In this document: in pieces, positions 33,518 to 42,447 of the stretch
Position numbering within the stretch: the first letter of the stretch is position 1
Layout of the letters: the number at the start of each line of letters is the position of its first letter
Origin: UBA4744 sp963723165
Lineage (GTDB): Bacteria > Actinomycetota > Acidimicrobiia > Spongiisociales > UBA4744
DNA: 64,000 nucleotides
NCBI GenBank assembly: GCA_963723165.1
Contig: CAVRPP010000005.1
Span: 124,001-188,000 of the forward strand
Reading direction: 5' to 3'
Notes under the pieces: model-generated
Told to the model about the DNA's origin: nothing
Seen by the model: the letters and a program-made list of their open reading frames with translations, nothing else
Databases searched by the model: none
Translations under genes and position numbers: made by a program

Positions 33518-33962
33518 ACACATCAAGGAGCTGGAGGCGGGTCCGGTTCAACGCCTCAACGATTACCTCACCGAACCGACGCAGCACCTCGTAGCCGAAT
33601 TCGTGGTCGTCTTCCATATGCACGCGTACGGCCTCACCGTCGAGACACAGGCACTCGACCGAACTCAAGGCCCGGCCGTCGTACATCCAGCGGTGGGGGG
33701 GATACAGCCACGACCATCCGATGACTTCACCGGCACCGACCGTCTGGATGATGCGGGCACCTTTCGCTCCTACGTGGAGCTCGATCGCCATGTCGCCCTG
33801 ATAGAGCACCAGGAAGCAGTCGGCCCCACCTCCCTGCCTGAAGAGGAAGTGGTTGGTTTCGATGTGCAACGGACGGGCAACCGAAACCAAGAATTCGAAG
33901 TGCTGAGCCTTCATTCCCTGGAAGAACGGGTGCTTGGTGAGCACGTCTTCAGGCGAGCGCAT
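33501..33962 (-). CDS. Cyclic-nucleotide-binding domain protein in hydrogenase operon
   Basis: A 153-residue single cNMP-binding (CRP N-terminal type) domain: HPFFQGMKAQHFEFL, LFRQGGGADCFLVLYQGDMAIEL and AGEVIGWSWLYPP. There is no helix-turn-helix, so it is not a transcription factor by itself. It lies between the beta and gamma hydrogenase genes with overlaps on both sides (14 and 17 bp), which implies co-expression and a functional link, perhaps activity control. The ligand is unproven; the phosphate-cassette arginine is not obvious. Confidence 0.82.
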   Translation of the reverse strand: MRSPEDVLTKHPFFQGMKAQHFEFLVSVARPLHIETNHFLFRQGGGADCFLVLYQGDMAIELHVGAKGARIIQTVGAGEVIGWSWLYPPHRWMYDGRALSSVECLCLDGEAVRVHMEDDHEFGYEVLRRFGEVIVEALNRTRLQLLDVYGTGD

Positions 33963-35079
33963 GTTTCTTCTCCTCACTTGCGCGGATCACCGCAGCGATC
34001 TTCGTTATGTCGATACCCACCGGACACCACGTGATACATCGTCCACATCCGACACAGCCGGACAATCCGAACTGGTCGATCCAGGAGGCCAGTTTGTGTG
34101 TCATCCACTGGCGGTAGCGGGCTGCCGCACTGGTACGCAGAGAACCCCCGTGGATGTAGGAGAACTCGTTCGTGAAACAGGAGTCCCAGCTCCGGATACG
34201 GGTCGCCGTCGAACCATCCAGGGACTGAGCATCTTCAACGGTGGCGCAGAAGCAGGTCGGGCACACCATCGTGCAGTTGGTGCAGGTCAAGCATTGGTCG
34301 CCCACCCGCTCCCAGCGCGGGTGCTCGGGATTGGTCTGCAGCAGCTCTTTGATCCCCGTCGTTTCGAGTAACCGGCCCATGCTGGCGGCGGCCACCTGCA
34401 GAAGCCGGTCGGCTGCTGCCAGGTCATCGTCTACCGCGGGACGCTGCGGCAGGTCGGCCAGAACGTCCTCACCGCGGGGCGAACCCGCCTCGATCAGGAA
34501 GTTGTGGCCGGACTCGTCCAGGAGTTCGGTGATTGCCAGATCGAAACCCCGGCGGGCTCTCGGGCCCGTTCCCATGGACACACAGAAACAGGTGCCCCCG
34601 GTCACGACGCAGTTGACGGTGACGACGAAGACTTCCTCGCGACGCTTGAGGTACTCAGGGTCGGTGAACGGTCCGGCTCCAAACACCGTGTCCTGGATCT
34701 CCATGGCGGCCAACTCGCAGGGGCGCATCCCGATGAAGGCGAAGCGGGGCGTTGGTTCCCCGGGGTCGACCAGCCTCAAACCTTCGGAGGTCTTCTCGAT
34801 CGTAAACAAGTTGCGGCGGGGAGGGAACAAGTACTTCTTGAAGGAGTGCGGACCAACCACGTAGCCGAAAAGCGCGTCATCGTCACGCCGCTCGAGCTTG
34901 TAGGTGCCGGCTTCTTGCGTGTCGGTCCATCCGATGGGGAGATCATCGAGGGTCCCAATCCGGTCGTAGACGATGGTTTGATCCCGCAGAGTGGGACCAA
35001 CCGACTCGTACCCCCGATCATTCAAGGCATCCAAGAGCCGACCGAAATCCTCACGTCCGATGATGGCTGATGTGTTCAC
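33949..35079 (-). CDS. hyhB: Hydrogenase beta (4Fe-4S dicluster) subunit
   Basis: First gene of the hydrogenase operon, 376 residues. It carries two ferredoxin-type clusters near the C-terminus, CLTCTNCTMVCPTCFC and CVGCGRCITWCPVGID, and the upstream GMRPCELAAMEIQD and CVVTGGTCFCVSM motifs typical of sulfhydrogenase beta subunits. It links the gamma and small subunits electronically. A separate plsB promoter faces the opposite way upstream. Confidence 0.9.
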   Translation of the reverse strand: MNTSAIIGREDFGRLLDALNDRGYESVGPTLRDQTIVYDRIGTLDDLPIGWTDTQEAGTYKLERRDDDALFGYVVGPHSFKKYLFPPRRNLFTIEKTSEGLRLVDPGEPTPRFAFIGMRPCELAAMEIQDTVFGAGPFTDPEYLKRREEVFVVTVNCVVTGGTCFCVSMGTGPRARRGFDLAITELLDESGHNFLIEAGSPRGEDVLADLPQRPAVDDDLAAADRLLQVAAASMGRLLETTGIKELLQTNPEHPRWERVGDQCLTCTNCTMVCPTCFCATVEDAQSLDGSTATRIRSWDSCFTNEFSYIHGGSLRTSAAARYRQWMTHKLASWIDQFGLSGCVGCGRCITWCPVGIDITKIAAVIRASEEKKHALA

Positions 35080-35202
35080 TACATCACCTCAGCAACGCTC
35101 CCTCTCTGCCAATCTATCGGATACGGCCAGAGTCTCCGTAGGGACTTTGTGCCTTGCCGGGAGGCCAACGTTCCCAACCATGCAGATTCCTCGCGTTGCT
35201 CA

Positions 35203-35208
35203 TAGAAT
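35203..35208 (+). promoter_or_regulatory. -10 box of plsB
   Basis: TAGAAT lies 8 bases before the ATG at 35217, consistent with a leaderless start. Confidence 0.45.
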
Positions 35209-35216
35209 CGGAAGCA

Positions 35217-37556
35217 ATGGTCCTGCCCGATACCGAACCTACCTTGCTTGAAGAACCGGTCTGGCCGATCGATGGAACAAGCCCGGTCATCTTCTTGATC
35301 GACGCGTCCAGCAACCTCGAGCGACGGCTGATGGGAGCCTGGATTGATCGGAATCGTCCATCCGGGGCGTCGGTAGAACCGGTCTGCATACCTGCTTCGA
35401 GACGCAGGCGGCAGGGATGCCGGATAGATCCTGGACTCGAATCGCGAATGGAGCGGGACGACGATCCCGTACTGGTGCCCCTGCGGATCGCCTGGTTGGC
35501 ACCCCGCCGCGATGGCACACGCTCGGTGCATCTGGCCGACCTGCTCAAACTGGGCGACCCCCGGGACCCCGACCTGCTCCGACAGTATCTGATCATGGCC
35601 AGGGCACCCGACCGCTGCCAGATCCTCGTCGGAGAGTCGGCCCGGTCATCAGAGTTGATCTCGCGATGGCGGGAGGGGGTCGAGTCCTCCAGTCTGTCCG
35701 ATTTTGTGGCGAGACGAGCCTGGCTGGCGTTGGAGCGGGCCGAGCGGCGCGTGCGAGGCAACCGATACAAGGTGCCCAAGTTCGTCCACCAGGAGATCCT
35801 CGGAACCAGCGAGTTCCGCGAGGGCGTCGTCCGGTTCGCCGGCCAGCTCGACAAGTCGGAAGAGACGATCTTCAACCGGGCGTCTCGCTACCTCCGGGAG
35901 ATAGCGGCCACTCACGACGCCTTCACCATCGATCTGGTGGCCAATGCCATCCACTGGCTGTACCGGCAGGGATACGGTTCAATCCACTACGAGCCACAGG
36001 CTTTCCGCGACATCTCGACGCTCGGGCAGACGAGTTCGCTCGTGTTCCTGCCATCGCACAAGTCGAATCTCGATCATCTCGTCCTCCAATACGTCCTCTG
36101 GGAGAACGACGCACCTCCCAACCACACAGCCGGCGGGATCAACATGAATTTCTTCCCTATCGGTCCAGTCATCCGTAGGACGGGTGTCTTCTTCATCCGC
36201 CGGACCTTCCGCGACAATCCGGTCTACAAGTTCGTGCTGCGCAGCTACATCGACTACCTGATTGCCAATCGATTTCCGCTCGAGTGGTATCTGGAGGGGG
36301 GAAGATCACGTTCGGGCAAACTGTTGCCCCCCCGCTTCGGGATGCTGGCCTACGTAGCGGACAGCTTTCACCGTGGGAAAGCCGAAGACGTCTACCTCGT
36401 TCCCACCTCGATCATCTACGACCAGATCCAGGACGTCGGCTCCTACGCGGCAGAACAACTCGGAAAGGCCAAGGAAAAGGAGAGCTTCGGCTGGTTCCTG
36501 AAATCGGTCCGCGCACTCCGCCGTCGGTACGGGAACATCCATGTCCGCTTCGGCGAGCCTCTCTCCCTGGCCAAAGAGATCAGCTCCTCTGACTCCGACC
36601 AGAGCCTGGCGGTTCGCAAACTCGCATTCGAAACTATGGCGCGGGTCAACGACGTAACTCCAATCACGCCAACAGCGCTCGTCACGATCGCCCTGTTGGC
36701 CAACGAGGATCAAGCCTTGCGATGTGAGGACCTCGTCGAAGCGGTGCGGGTAATTGTCGGGCACGCCGAACAGCGGCACCTGCCCCTCACGGAAGCGATC
36801 CGGCTCGACTCGCCGAAGGGAGTGCAACTAGTCCTCGATCGTCTAGTGGAGCACGGCATCGTGACGGAGTACTCGGCCGGTCCCGAGGCCGTGTACATGA
36901 TCGGACCCGACCAGCACTTGGCCGCCGCGTACTACCGCAATACGGTGATTCACTTCTTCGTGAACGATGCCATCACCGAACTCGCGCTCCTGGCAGCCGC
37001 CGAAGCTGATGACGGGAATCGCGTGGCCATCTTTTCCGACGAGGTGATGGCGATGCGCGATCTCCTCAAGTTCGAGTTCTTCTTCTCCGGCAAGGACGTC
37101 TTCCGTGAGGCGATCTTCGACGAGCTGACTCGCTACGACCCGCAGTGGGAGGTTCGACTGAACGGGGAACCCGCAGAGGTGCTCGATCTGTTGCGAGGCT
37201 TCCGGCTGCTCACCGCTCCGTGGGTTCTGCGCCCCTTCCTGGAGGCCTACCAGGTCGTAGCCGACAACTTGAACGCCCACTCCCCCTATGTCGAGGTGGA
37301 CCAGCGCCGCTTCATTGCAGAGTCCCTCGGTCTGGGCAAGCAGTACCGATTGCAGAGAAAGATCGCCACTGAGGAATCGATTTCACAGGTCCTGTTCAAG
37401 TCAGCGCTCTCCCTGGCAGAAAACCGCGGCCTCCTCGATGTGGACGATGAGGATCTCGGAGATCGACGCAAGGCTTTTGCAGTCGAGATCCAGGAAGCAC
37501 TGCGACGAATCAAGACGATTGACGCCATGCGGGCGGCAAGGCGGGCCGGGATCTAG
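35217..37556 (+). CDS. plsB: Glycerol-3-phosphate 1-O-acyltransferase (PlsB-like)
   Basis: Acylates glycerol 3-phosphate from acyl-CoA/ACP in membrane lipid synthesis. The 779-residue protein has the HX4D motif in LPSHKSNLDHLVLQ, the substrate motif GGINMNFFPIGPV followed by FFIRRTFRDN, and EGGRSRSGKLLPPRFGML, then VPTSIIYD: all four acyltransferase blocks. Length and order match mycobacterial PlsB2-type proteins. ATG at 35217 is placed just after a -10 box; a longer open frame begins upstream. Confidence 0.9.
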   Translation: MVLPDTEPTLLEEPVWPIDGTSPVIFLIDASSNLERRLMGAWIDRNRPSGASVEPVCIPASRRRRQGCRIDPGLESRMERDDDPVLVPLRIAWLAPRRDGTRSVHLADLLKLGDPRDPDLLRQYLIMARAPDRCQILVGESARSSELISRWREGVESSSLSDFVARRAWLALERAERRVRGNRYKVPKFVHQEILGTSEFREGVVRFAGQLDKSEETIFNRASRYLREIAATHDAFTIDLVANAIHWLYRQGYGSIHYEPQAFRDISTLGQTSSLVFLPSHKSNLDHLVLQYVLWENDAPPNHTAGGINMNFFPIGPVIRRTGVFFIRRTFRDNPVYKFVLRSYIDYLIANRFPLEWYLEGGRSRSGKLLPPRFGMLAYVADSFHRGKAEDVYLVPTSIIYDQIQDVGSYAAEQLGKAKEKESFGWFLKSVRALRRRYGNIHVRFGEPLSLAKEISSSDSDQSLAVRKLAFETMARVNDVTPITPTALVTIALLANEDQALRCEDLVEAVRVIVGHAEQRHLPLTEAIRLDSPKGVQLVLDRLVEHGIVTEYSAGPEAVYMIGPDQHLAAAYYRNTVIHFFVNDAITELALLAAAEADDGNRVAIFSDEVMAMRDLLKFEFFFSGKDVFREAIFDELTRYDPQWEVRLNGEPAEVLDLLRGFRLLTAPWVLRPFLEAYQVVADNLNAHSPYVEVDQRRFIAESLGLGKQYRLQRKIATEESISQVLFKSALSLAENRGLLDVDDEDLGDRRKAFAVEIQEALRRIKTIDAMRAARRAGI

Positions 37557-37595
37557 CAGCGCAATTCCGTTCGCGCCGGCCGGGTGCGGGCTGGA

Positions 37596-38765
37596 TCAGC
37601 GGGTAAGAACTCTTCGCAACCGCCAGATGGCAACGAGATAGAACACTGCCGCATACCCGAGCAAGATCGCCAGGAACGGCAGAGTGTCCACCAGCGTCCC
37701 CTTGTCGATCACGAGCGCATCGAAAGCCTCGAGACCCCAGGCGTGAGGGGTGATATGGGCGATCTTGAAGAGCGTCGGAGCGAAGAACTCGAAAATGATC
37801 AACGGAACCATGCAGCCACCCAACGCGGCCAGACCAAGTCCGAACAAAACCCCGAGTCCCCCCGCCTGCTGGTCATTCTCAAACAGCGCCCCCATCAGCA
37901 TTGCCGCTCCCGACCCGACGAGCGCGAACACAAACAGGATGGCAAACGCTCCGATCGGGTCACCCCAATCGACGTTGAAGAACAGCAGAGTGCCGACCAT
38001 GATGAACAGACCTTGCAGGAGGGCAATGGCGAACCGGCCAAGACCCTCTCCGACCAGAATCGTCCGCACGGGGGTCGGCGTCGAAACCATCCTCCGCGCC
38101 ACGCCGAGCCTGCGGGTCTGGATCAACGACGCCGACGCTGCCAGCGATGTGAGAAAGACGAACAACAGCATCTGCTGTTGGGCGCTGGAGTCGAAGCGAC
38201 CCAACGCGAAGAAGCCAACCGATTCGCCGGCGGCGTTGACGGTGACGGCGACATCGGTGACGTTGGCGGCGACCACCTGAGCCACGCCAATTCCCTCGGC
38301 AAATGAGCCGACTCCCTCTGACTCAACGAAGCGGGCCGCCCGCAGCGCGATGCTTTGCTGGGTGAGCGCCGATTGCACGGTGCTCAGGATCCCCTGCGCG
38401 TCGGTGGCAGTCCGTCCGACCAATTCGACCGAGATAGGAATACCTGCCTGGAGATCGGCGTCGTAGGCGGCCGGTATCAGCAGACCGGCCTCAACCTCGC
38501 CTCGCTCGACGGTTACCACCAGATCATCACTCGATGCAAAGTCGATCACCCGGATACCCGCTTGCCCCTCGAGGGCGTCGACCAATTCGGCCGCCAGCGG
38601 ACCATCTCCCCCGTTGTGCACGCCGAGTCTTGGGTCCGATGAACCACCGAAGGCCGACCCCAGCACGAGGATCAGCACAATCGGGAAGATGAACACCCAG
38701 AAGACGTTGGAACGGTCGCGCAAGAATCGGCGCAAATTGACTCTGGCGATCGTGAAGGCCTTCAT
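37596..38765 (-). CDS. ABC-2 type transporter permease
   Basis: A 389-residue ABC-2 permease: one N-terminal membrane helix (VFWVFIFPIVLILVLGSAFG), a large external domain of about 150 residues, then five to six C-terminal helices with GLGLAALGGCMVPLIIFE and HAWGLEAFDAL. It is the last gene of a three-gene exporter operon (ATPase, permease, permease) with 4-bp overlap to the preceding permease. Substrate unknown; two unlike permeases suggest a heterodimer. Confidence 0.85.
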   Translation of the reverse strand: MKAFTIARVNLRRFLRDRSNVFWVFIFPIVLILVLGSAFGGSSDPRLGVHNGGDGPLAAELVDALEGQAGIRVIDFASSDDLVVTVERGEVEAGLLIPAAYDADLQAGIPISVELVGRTATDAQGILSTVQSALTQQSIALRAARFVESEGVGSFAEGIGVAQVVAANVTDVAVTVNAAGESVGFFALGRFDSSAQQQMLLFVFLTSLAASASLIQTRRLGVARRMVSTPTPVRTILVGEGLGRFAIALLQGLFIMVGTLLFFNVDWGDPIGAFAILFVFALVGSGAAMLMGALFENDQQAGGLGVLFGLGLAALGGCMVPLIIFEFFAPTLFKIAHITPHAWGLEAFDALVIDKGTLVDTLPFLAILLGYAAVFYLVAIWRLRRVLTR

Positions 38766-39943
38766 GGTTGCAGGCCCTTCCTCAAACCCCTCAGACCGAT
38801 CGATCCGGCGACCAGTCCGAACAAGACCAGCGCTCCAACTGCGGGGAGAACATCGGCGACGTTTCCTCCGGCCAGGTCGCCCAGGCCTTGCATGAACCAG
38901 GCGTGAGGGGTGATGAAGCGCAGGTCGGCAAGCAGTCCCCCCGCCTGGCCAACCGGGAAGAACGTCCCGCCGAGAAACCCGAGGACAACCGCAACCATGG
39001 ATGAGTAGTTTGCGGCTTGCTCGGCCGTCTTGGCGAAGCCGGCTACGACCGCCATGATGCCCAAAGCCGAGAAAATGCCGGCGACGACCAGTAGAAACAC
39101 CCCGAAGGGATTGCCCCAGTCGGCACCGAAGAGCAACGTCGTGGCAACGACCAGCACCGCCATGCTGACAATCCCCTGCACAAACGCCATGATGGCCTTT
39201 CCGGCAATGATCGACGAGCGGCGGAGCGGTGCGGCAATCAAACGGCTGAGGGTCCCGGCGTGCCGTTCTTCGAGAAGACTGTTCACCCCGAATTGGACGG
39301 TGAAGAAGAGGAAGAAGATGGCAAGGCCGGCACTGTAGAACGTCTTGCCGGCCAATTCCTTGTTGTCGACCTCGACATTCTCGAGCAGAACCGGCGGCGG
39401 AATGGAGGAGGCTCGCAAACCGGACGTGAAGCGATCGCCGATTCCCCCCAGGTTCTCAAAACTCGCCACGGCTATCCGGGCGTAGGTGAGTTCGCTGGCG
39501 TACTGTTCTGCAAAGGCAACCGCCACTCCGGACCCGATTCCACCCTGGCCGCTGATCACCTCGATCTCCACCGGACGCTCCGACTGGACCGCGTCGGAGA
39601 AACCGGCGGGAATGACAAACGCGGCGTCGGCCCCATCCTCGTCGCTGAACGGTTCGACGTCGACGAGGTCCACCGCTTCCTGCCGGCTGGACAGAACCAC
39701 GATCTCTGCCCCGGACCCTTCGCCGAATTGCTCCAGAATCTCAACGAACTGACGGGCAACCATGCCTCCGTCCTGGTCGACGACTGCGTACGTGGCACTG
39801 AAGTCGAAGGACTCAATGGGATTGAAGATCGAACTGAAGATGGCGGCAAGGCCGAGCGGAGCGATGATCGCGACGATGAAAGCCGAACGGTCGCGGATGC
39901 TCAGCTTGAGGTCTTTGGCGGCGATGGTCCAGGCGTGACGCAC
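38762..39943 (-). CDS. ABC-2 type transporter permease
   Basis: A 393-residue permease with the same layout as its neighbour: N-terminal helix (FIVAIIAPLGLAAIFSSIF), a big extracellular domain, and C-terminal helices including LGFLGGTFFPVGQAGGLL and HAWFMQGLGDL. I use the GTG at 39943, two bases after the ATPase stop; a longer frame upstream lies within the ATPase gene and is not used. Confidence 0.85.
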   Translation of the reverse strand: MRHAWTIAAKDLKLSIRDRSAFIVAIIAPLGLAAIFSSIFNPIESFDFSATYAVVDQDGGMVARQFVEILEQFGEGSGAEIVVLSSRQEAVDLVDVEPFSDEDGADAAFVIPAGFSDAVQSERPVEIEVISGQGGIGSGVAVAFAEQYASELTYARIAVASFENLGGIGDRFTSGLRASSIPPPVLLENVEVDNKELAGKTFYSAGLAIFFLFFTVQFGVNSLLEERHAGTLSRLIAAPLRRSSIIAGKAIMAFVQGIVSMAVLVVATTLLFGADWGNPFGVFLLVVAGIFSALGIMAVVAGFAKTAEQAANYSSMVAVVLGFLGGTFFPVGQAGGLLADLRFITPHAWFMQGLGDLAGGNVADVLPAVGALVLFGLVAGSIGLRGLRKGLQP

Positions 39944-39945
39944 GG

Positions 39946-40893
39946 TCAATCCCTCAGAGCGCGGCCGGTGAGATGCAAGAACACCGACTCGAGGTTGGGT
40001 TCGTCGATATCGACGGACGTGACGCTCACACCGGCTCCGGATACTTCGCCGAGGATCTCGGCGATCCAGGTGCCCGCATCGTCGACCAGCATCTCGATAC
40101 CACCATCCACGACGCCGGCTTCCTGCACGGCGGGTATCCATGCAACTGCTTCCACCGCCGCCTCGGTTGGGCCGCCGGCCTGGAGCCTGACGCGGTCACG
40201 GCGACCGATCATCTGAATGAGTTCGCGGCGGGTACCTTCTGCTTTGATCAAGCCCAGATCGATGATCCCGACCCGATCGCACAGTCGTTCCGCTTCTTCC
40301 ATGTAGTGCGTCGTGTAGAGCACGGCCATCCCTTCATCGCTCAGGTGCTCAACACTCTCCAGAATGGCATTGCGGCTTTGCGGGTCGACGCCGACGGTCG
40401 GTTCATCCAGCAGGAGAAGCCGGGGTTTGTGCAGCAGTCCAATGCCGATGTTGAGGCGCCGTTTCATGCCCCCTGAGTACTCATCGGTGCGGTCGTCGGC
40501 CCGGTCGGTCAACCCGATGATCTCGAGCACCTCGTCGGCACGACTCTTGAGATCGGCGCCCGCCATGCTGTAGAGCTTGCCGAAGAAGATCAGGTTTTCC
40601 TTGCCGGTCAGATCCGGATAGACAGCCAGATCCTGCGGTACCAGGCCGATCTCTCGCTTCGCATCGACGCTTCTGGTCGTCAGTGGTCGGCCACCGACAA
40701 GCACCTCGCCACCGTCGGGTTCCATGAGCCCGGTAACCATCGAGATGGTCGTGGTCTTTCCCGCGCCGTTGGGGCCAAGCAGTCCGTAGGTTTCCCCTTC
40801 GCCAATGTGAAAGCCCACCCCTTTGACGGCCGCAATGTCGCCAAAGGACTTGATGAGATCCCGGCATTCGAGTATCCGGGCACGTGCATCCAC
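39946..40893 (-). CDS. ABC transporter ATP-binding protein
   Basis: ATPase of the exporter, 315 residues. Walker A GLLGPNGAGKTTTIS, Q-loop VPQDLAVYPDLTG, signature YSGGMKRRLNIGIGLLHKP and Walker B LLLLDEPTVGVDPQSR are all present, followed by the H-loop LYTTHYMEEA. A C-terminal extension as in DrrA/NodI-type exporters is present. First gene of the operon, 2 bp before the first permease. Confidence 0.92.
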   Translation of the reverse strand: MDARARILECRDLIKSFGDIAAVKGVGFHIGEGETYGLLGPNGAGKTTTISMVTGLMEPDGGEVLVGGRPLTTRSVDAKREIGLVPQDLAVYPDLTGKENLIFFGKLYSMAGADLKSRADEVLEIIGLTDRADDRTDEYSGGMKRRLNIGIGLLHKPRLLLLDEPTVGVDPQSRNAILESVEHLSDEGMAVLYTTHYMEEAERLCDRVGIIDLGLIKAEGTRRELIQMIGRRDRVRLQAGGPTEAAVEAVAWIPAVQEAGVVDGGIEMLVDDAGTWIAEILGEVSGAGVSVTSVDIDEPNLESVFLHLTGRALRD

Positions 40894-41005
40894 AGGTTTC
40901 CCCTCTCAACCGCAACTCGCCTTCCAACCTACTCCTTGGAGGGAAGGGACTTCAATGGGTACTCCGGCCCTAATCGAGCGGCCTGCCGGGCGGCATGCTA
41001 TCTCC

Positions 41006-42274
41006 ATGCCGTTTCGTGATCGCGTCGACGCCGGGCAACGTCTCGGCCATCTCCTGAAGGGCCGCGGTCTCCACAGTCCAGTGGTCATCGGGTTGCCCCG
41101 CGGAGGGGTGGTCGTGGCCGCCGAGGTGGCCCGCCTCCTGCCTGCTCCCCTCGATGTGGTTGTCGTGAGGAAGCTCGGAGCCCCCGGTCGGCCGGAGCTG
41201 GGGATCGGCGCGATCGGCGAGGAAGGGATCCTGGCCCTCAACGATGACCTGATCGGCCTCTTGGGAGTCACCGATCCTGAGCTGAGCACCATCAAGGCTC
41301 GCGAAACCGAGGAACTTGCCAGGCGGGTGGCCGTCTACCGGGGTGACAGGGATCAGGTGCCCGTGAGAGGGAGAGACGTTGTCGTGGTCGACGATGGCCT
41401 GGCCACCGGCTACACGGCACGGGCTGCCCTACGGGTCGTTCGCGGACGGGAGCCGGCCCGATTGATTCTGGCCGTCCCGGTGTCGGCACGGGACACAGTT
41501 GGTGCGCTCGAGCAGGAAGCGGATGAGGTCATCGTCCTCGAGGCGCCTGCGGGGTTCGGCGCGGTAGGTCAGTGGTACACGGATTTCCGACAGACCAGCG
41601 ACGAGGAGGTGATGCGGCTGCTGGAAGAGTCGAAGGCGACCGAAGATGCCCACCGGGACGTCTGGATCCCCGTTGACAACAACCGGCTGGCCGGTCGCCT
41701 CTCGGTACCGTCCGCCCGGCGCGGTCTGGTTGTCTTTGCACACGGGAGCGGCAGCAGCCGTCACAGTCCACGCAACCAGGCGGTCGCCGATGCCTTGGAT
41801 GAAGCCGGGTTCGGCACCCTCCTGTTCGATCTGCTGACCGATCAGGAAGCCCGCACGAGGGCCAACGTCTTCGACACCGACCTGCTCGCCGCCAGATTGG
41901 GATACGCCCTCGACTGGTTGACCGAATTGCCCGAACTATCCGGTTTGCCAATTGGTCTTTTCGGAGCCAGCACCGGTGCAGCCGGCGCTCTCCTGGCCAG
42001 CATCAACCGTCCGGTAGCGACGGTGGTCTGCCGGGGCGGCCGGCCCGATCTGGCCGGGCCGCGTCTCCCGGAAGTAACGGCGCCGGTCCTCCTGATCGTC
42101 GGAAGTCGAGATGTGGCGGTGCTCGATCTGAACAGGTCGGCGGCTGAGATAGTGTCCGGACCCTGCGAGGTTTCGATAGTTCCGGGCGCCGGACATCTGT
42201 TCGAAGAAGATGGGGCCCTCGAGACCGTCGCGACACGTGCTATCGAGTGGTTCGAACAATGGTTAGGTGCGTAG
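41006..42274 (+). CDS. Phosphoribosyltransferase / dienelactone-hydrolase-like fusion
   Basis: A 422-residue two-domain protein. Residues 1-210 are a type I phosphoribosyltransferase: VIGLPRGGVVVAAEVA, and the PRPP loop VVVVDDGLATGYTARAAL. Residues 220-422 are an alpha/beta hydrolase with HGSGSSRHS, the nucleophile elbow LFGASTGAAGAL and a C-terminal PGAGHLFEE. This fusion is known in many bacteria but lacks a defined reaction. Start at ATG 41006 is chosen because upstream codons are antisense to the ABC operon leader. Confidence 0.82.
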   Translation: MPFRDRVDAGQRLGHLLKGRGLHSPVVIGLPRGGVVVAAEVARLLPAPLDVVVVRKLGAPGRPELGIGAIGEEGILALNDDLIGLLGVTDPELSTIKARETEELARRVAVYRGDRDQVPVRGRDVVVVDDGLATGYTARAALRVVRGREPARLILAVPVSARDTVGALEQEADEVIVLEAPAGFGAVGQWYTDFRQTSDEEVMRLLEESKATEDAHRDVWIPVDNNRLAGRLSVPSARRGLVVFAHGSGSSRHSPRNQAVADALDEAGFGTLLFDLLTDQEARTRANVFDTDLLAARLGYALDWLTELPELSGLPIGLFGASTGAAGALLASINRPVATVVCRGGRPDLAGPRLPEVTAPVLLIVGSRDVAVLDLNRSAAEIVSGPCEVSIVPGAGHLFEEDGALETVATRAIEWFEQWLGA

Positions 42275-42447
42275 GAGGCTGCTCACTCAACGACTGCAAA
42301 GAAGCACCCCGACTGACTGCCACTAGCATCGGATTCCGCCGCCGGTCTCCGCGCCGCTGCCGATCGGGGTGTTTCCTTGGCCGCATAGTGACAGCCGAAC
42401 CCGAATCACCGGTAGGGCCGAAAGACCCTAGACACAGATGCGGCGTT

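Noticed and set aside
40823..41005. Longer N-terminus for the phosphoribosyltransferase fusion
   Set aside because: The extension is antisense to the ABC operon promoter region and lacks family similarity; ATG at 41006 gives the normal start.
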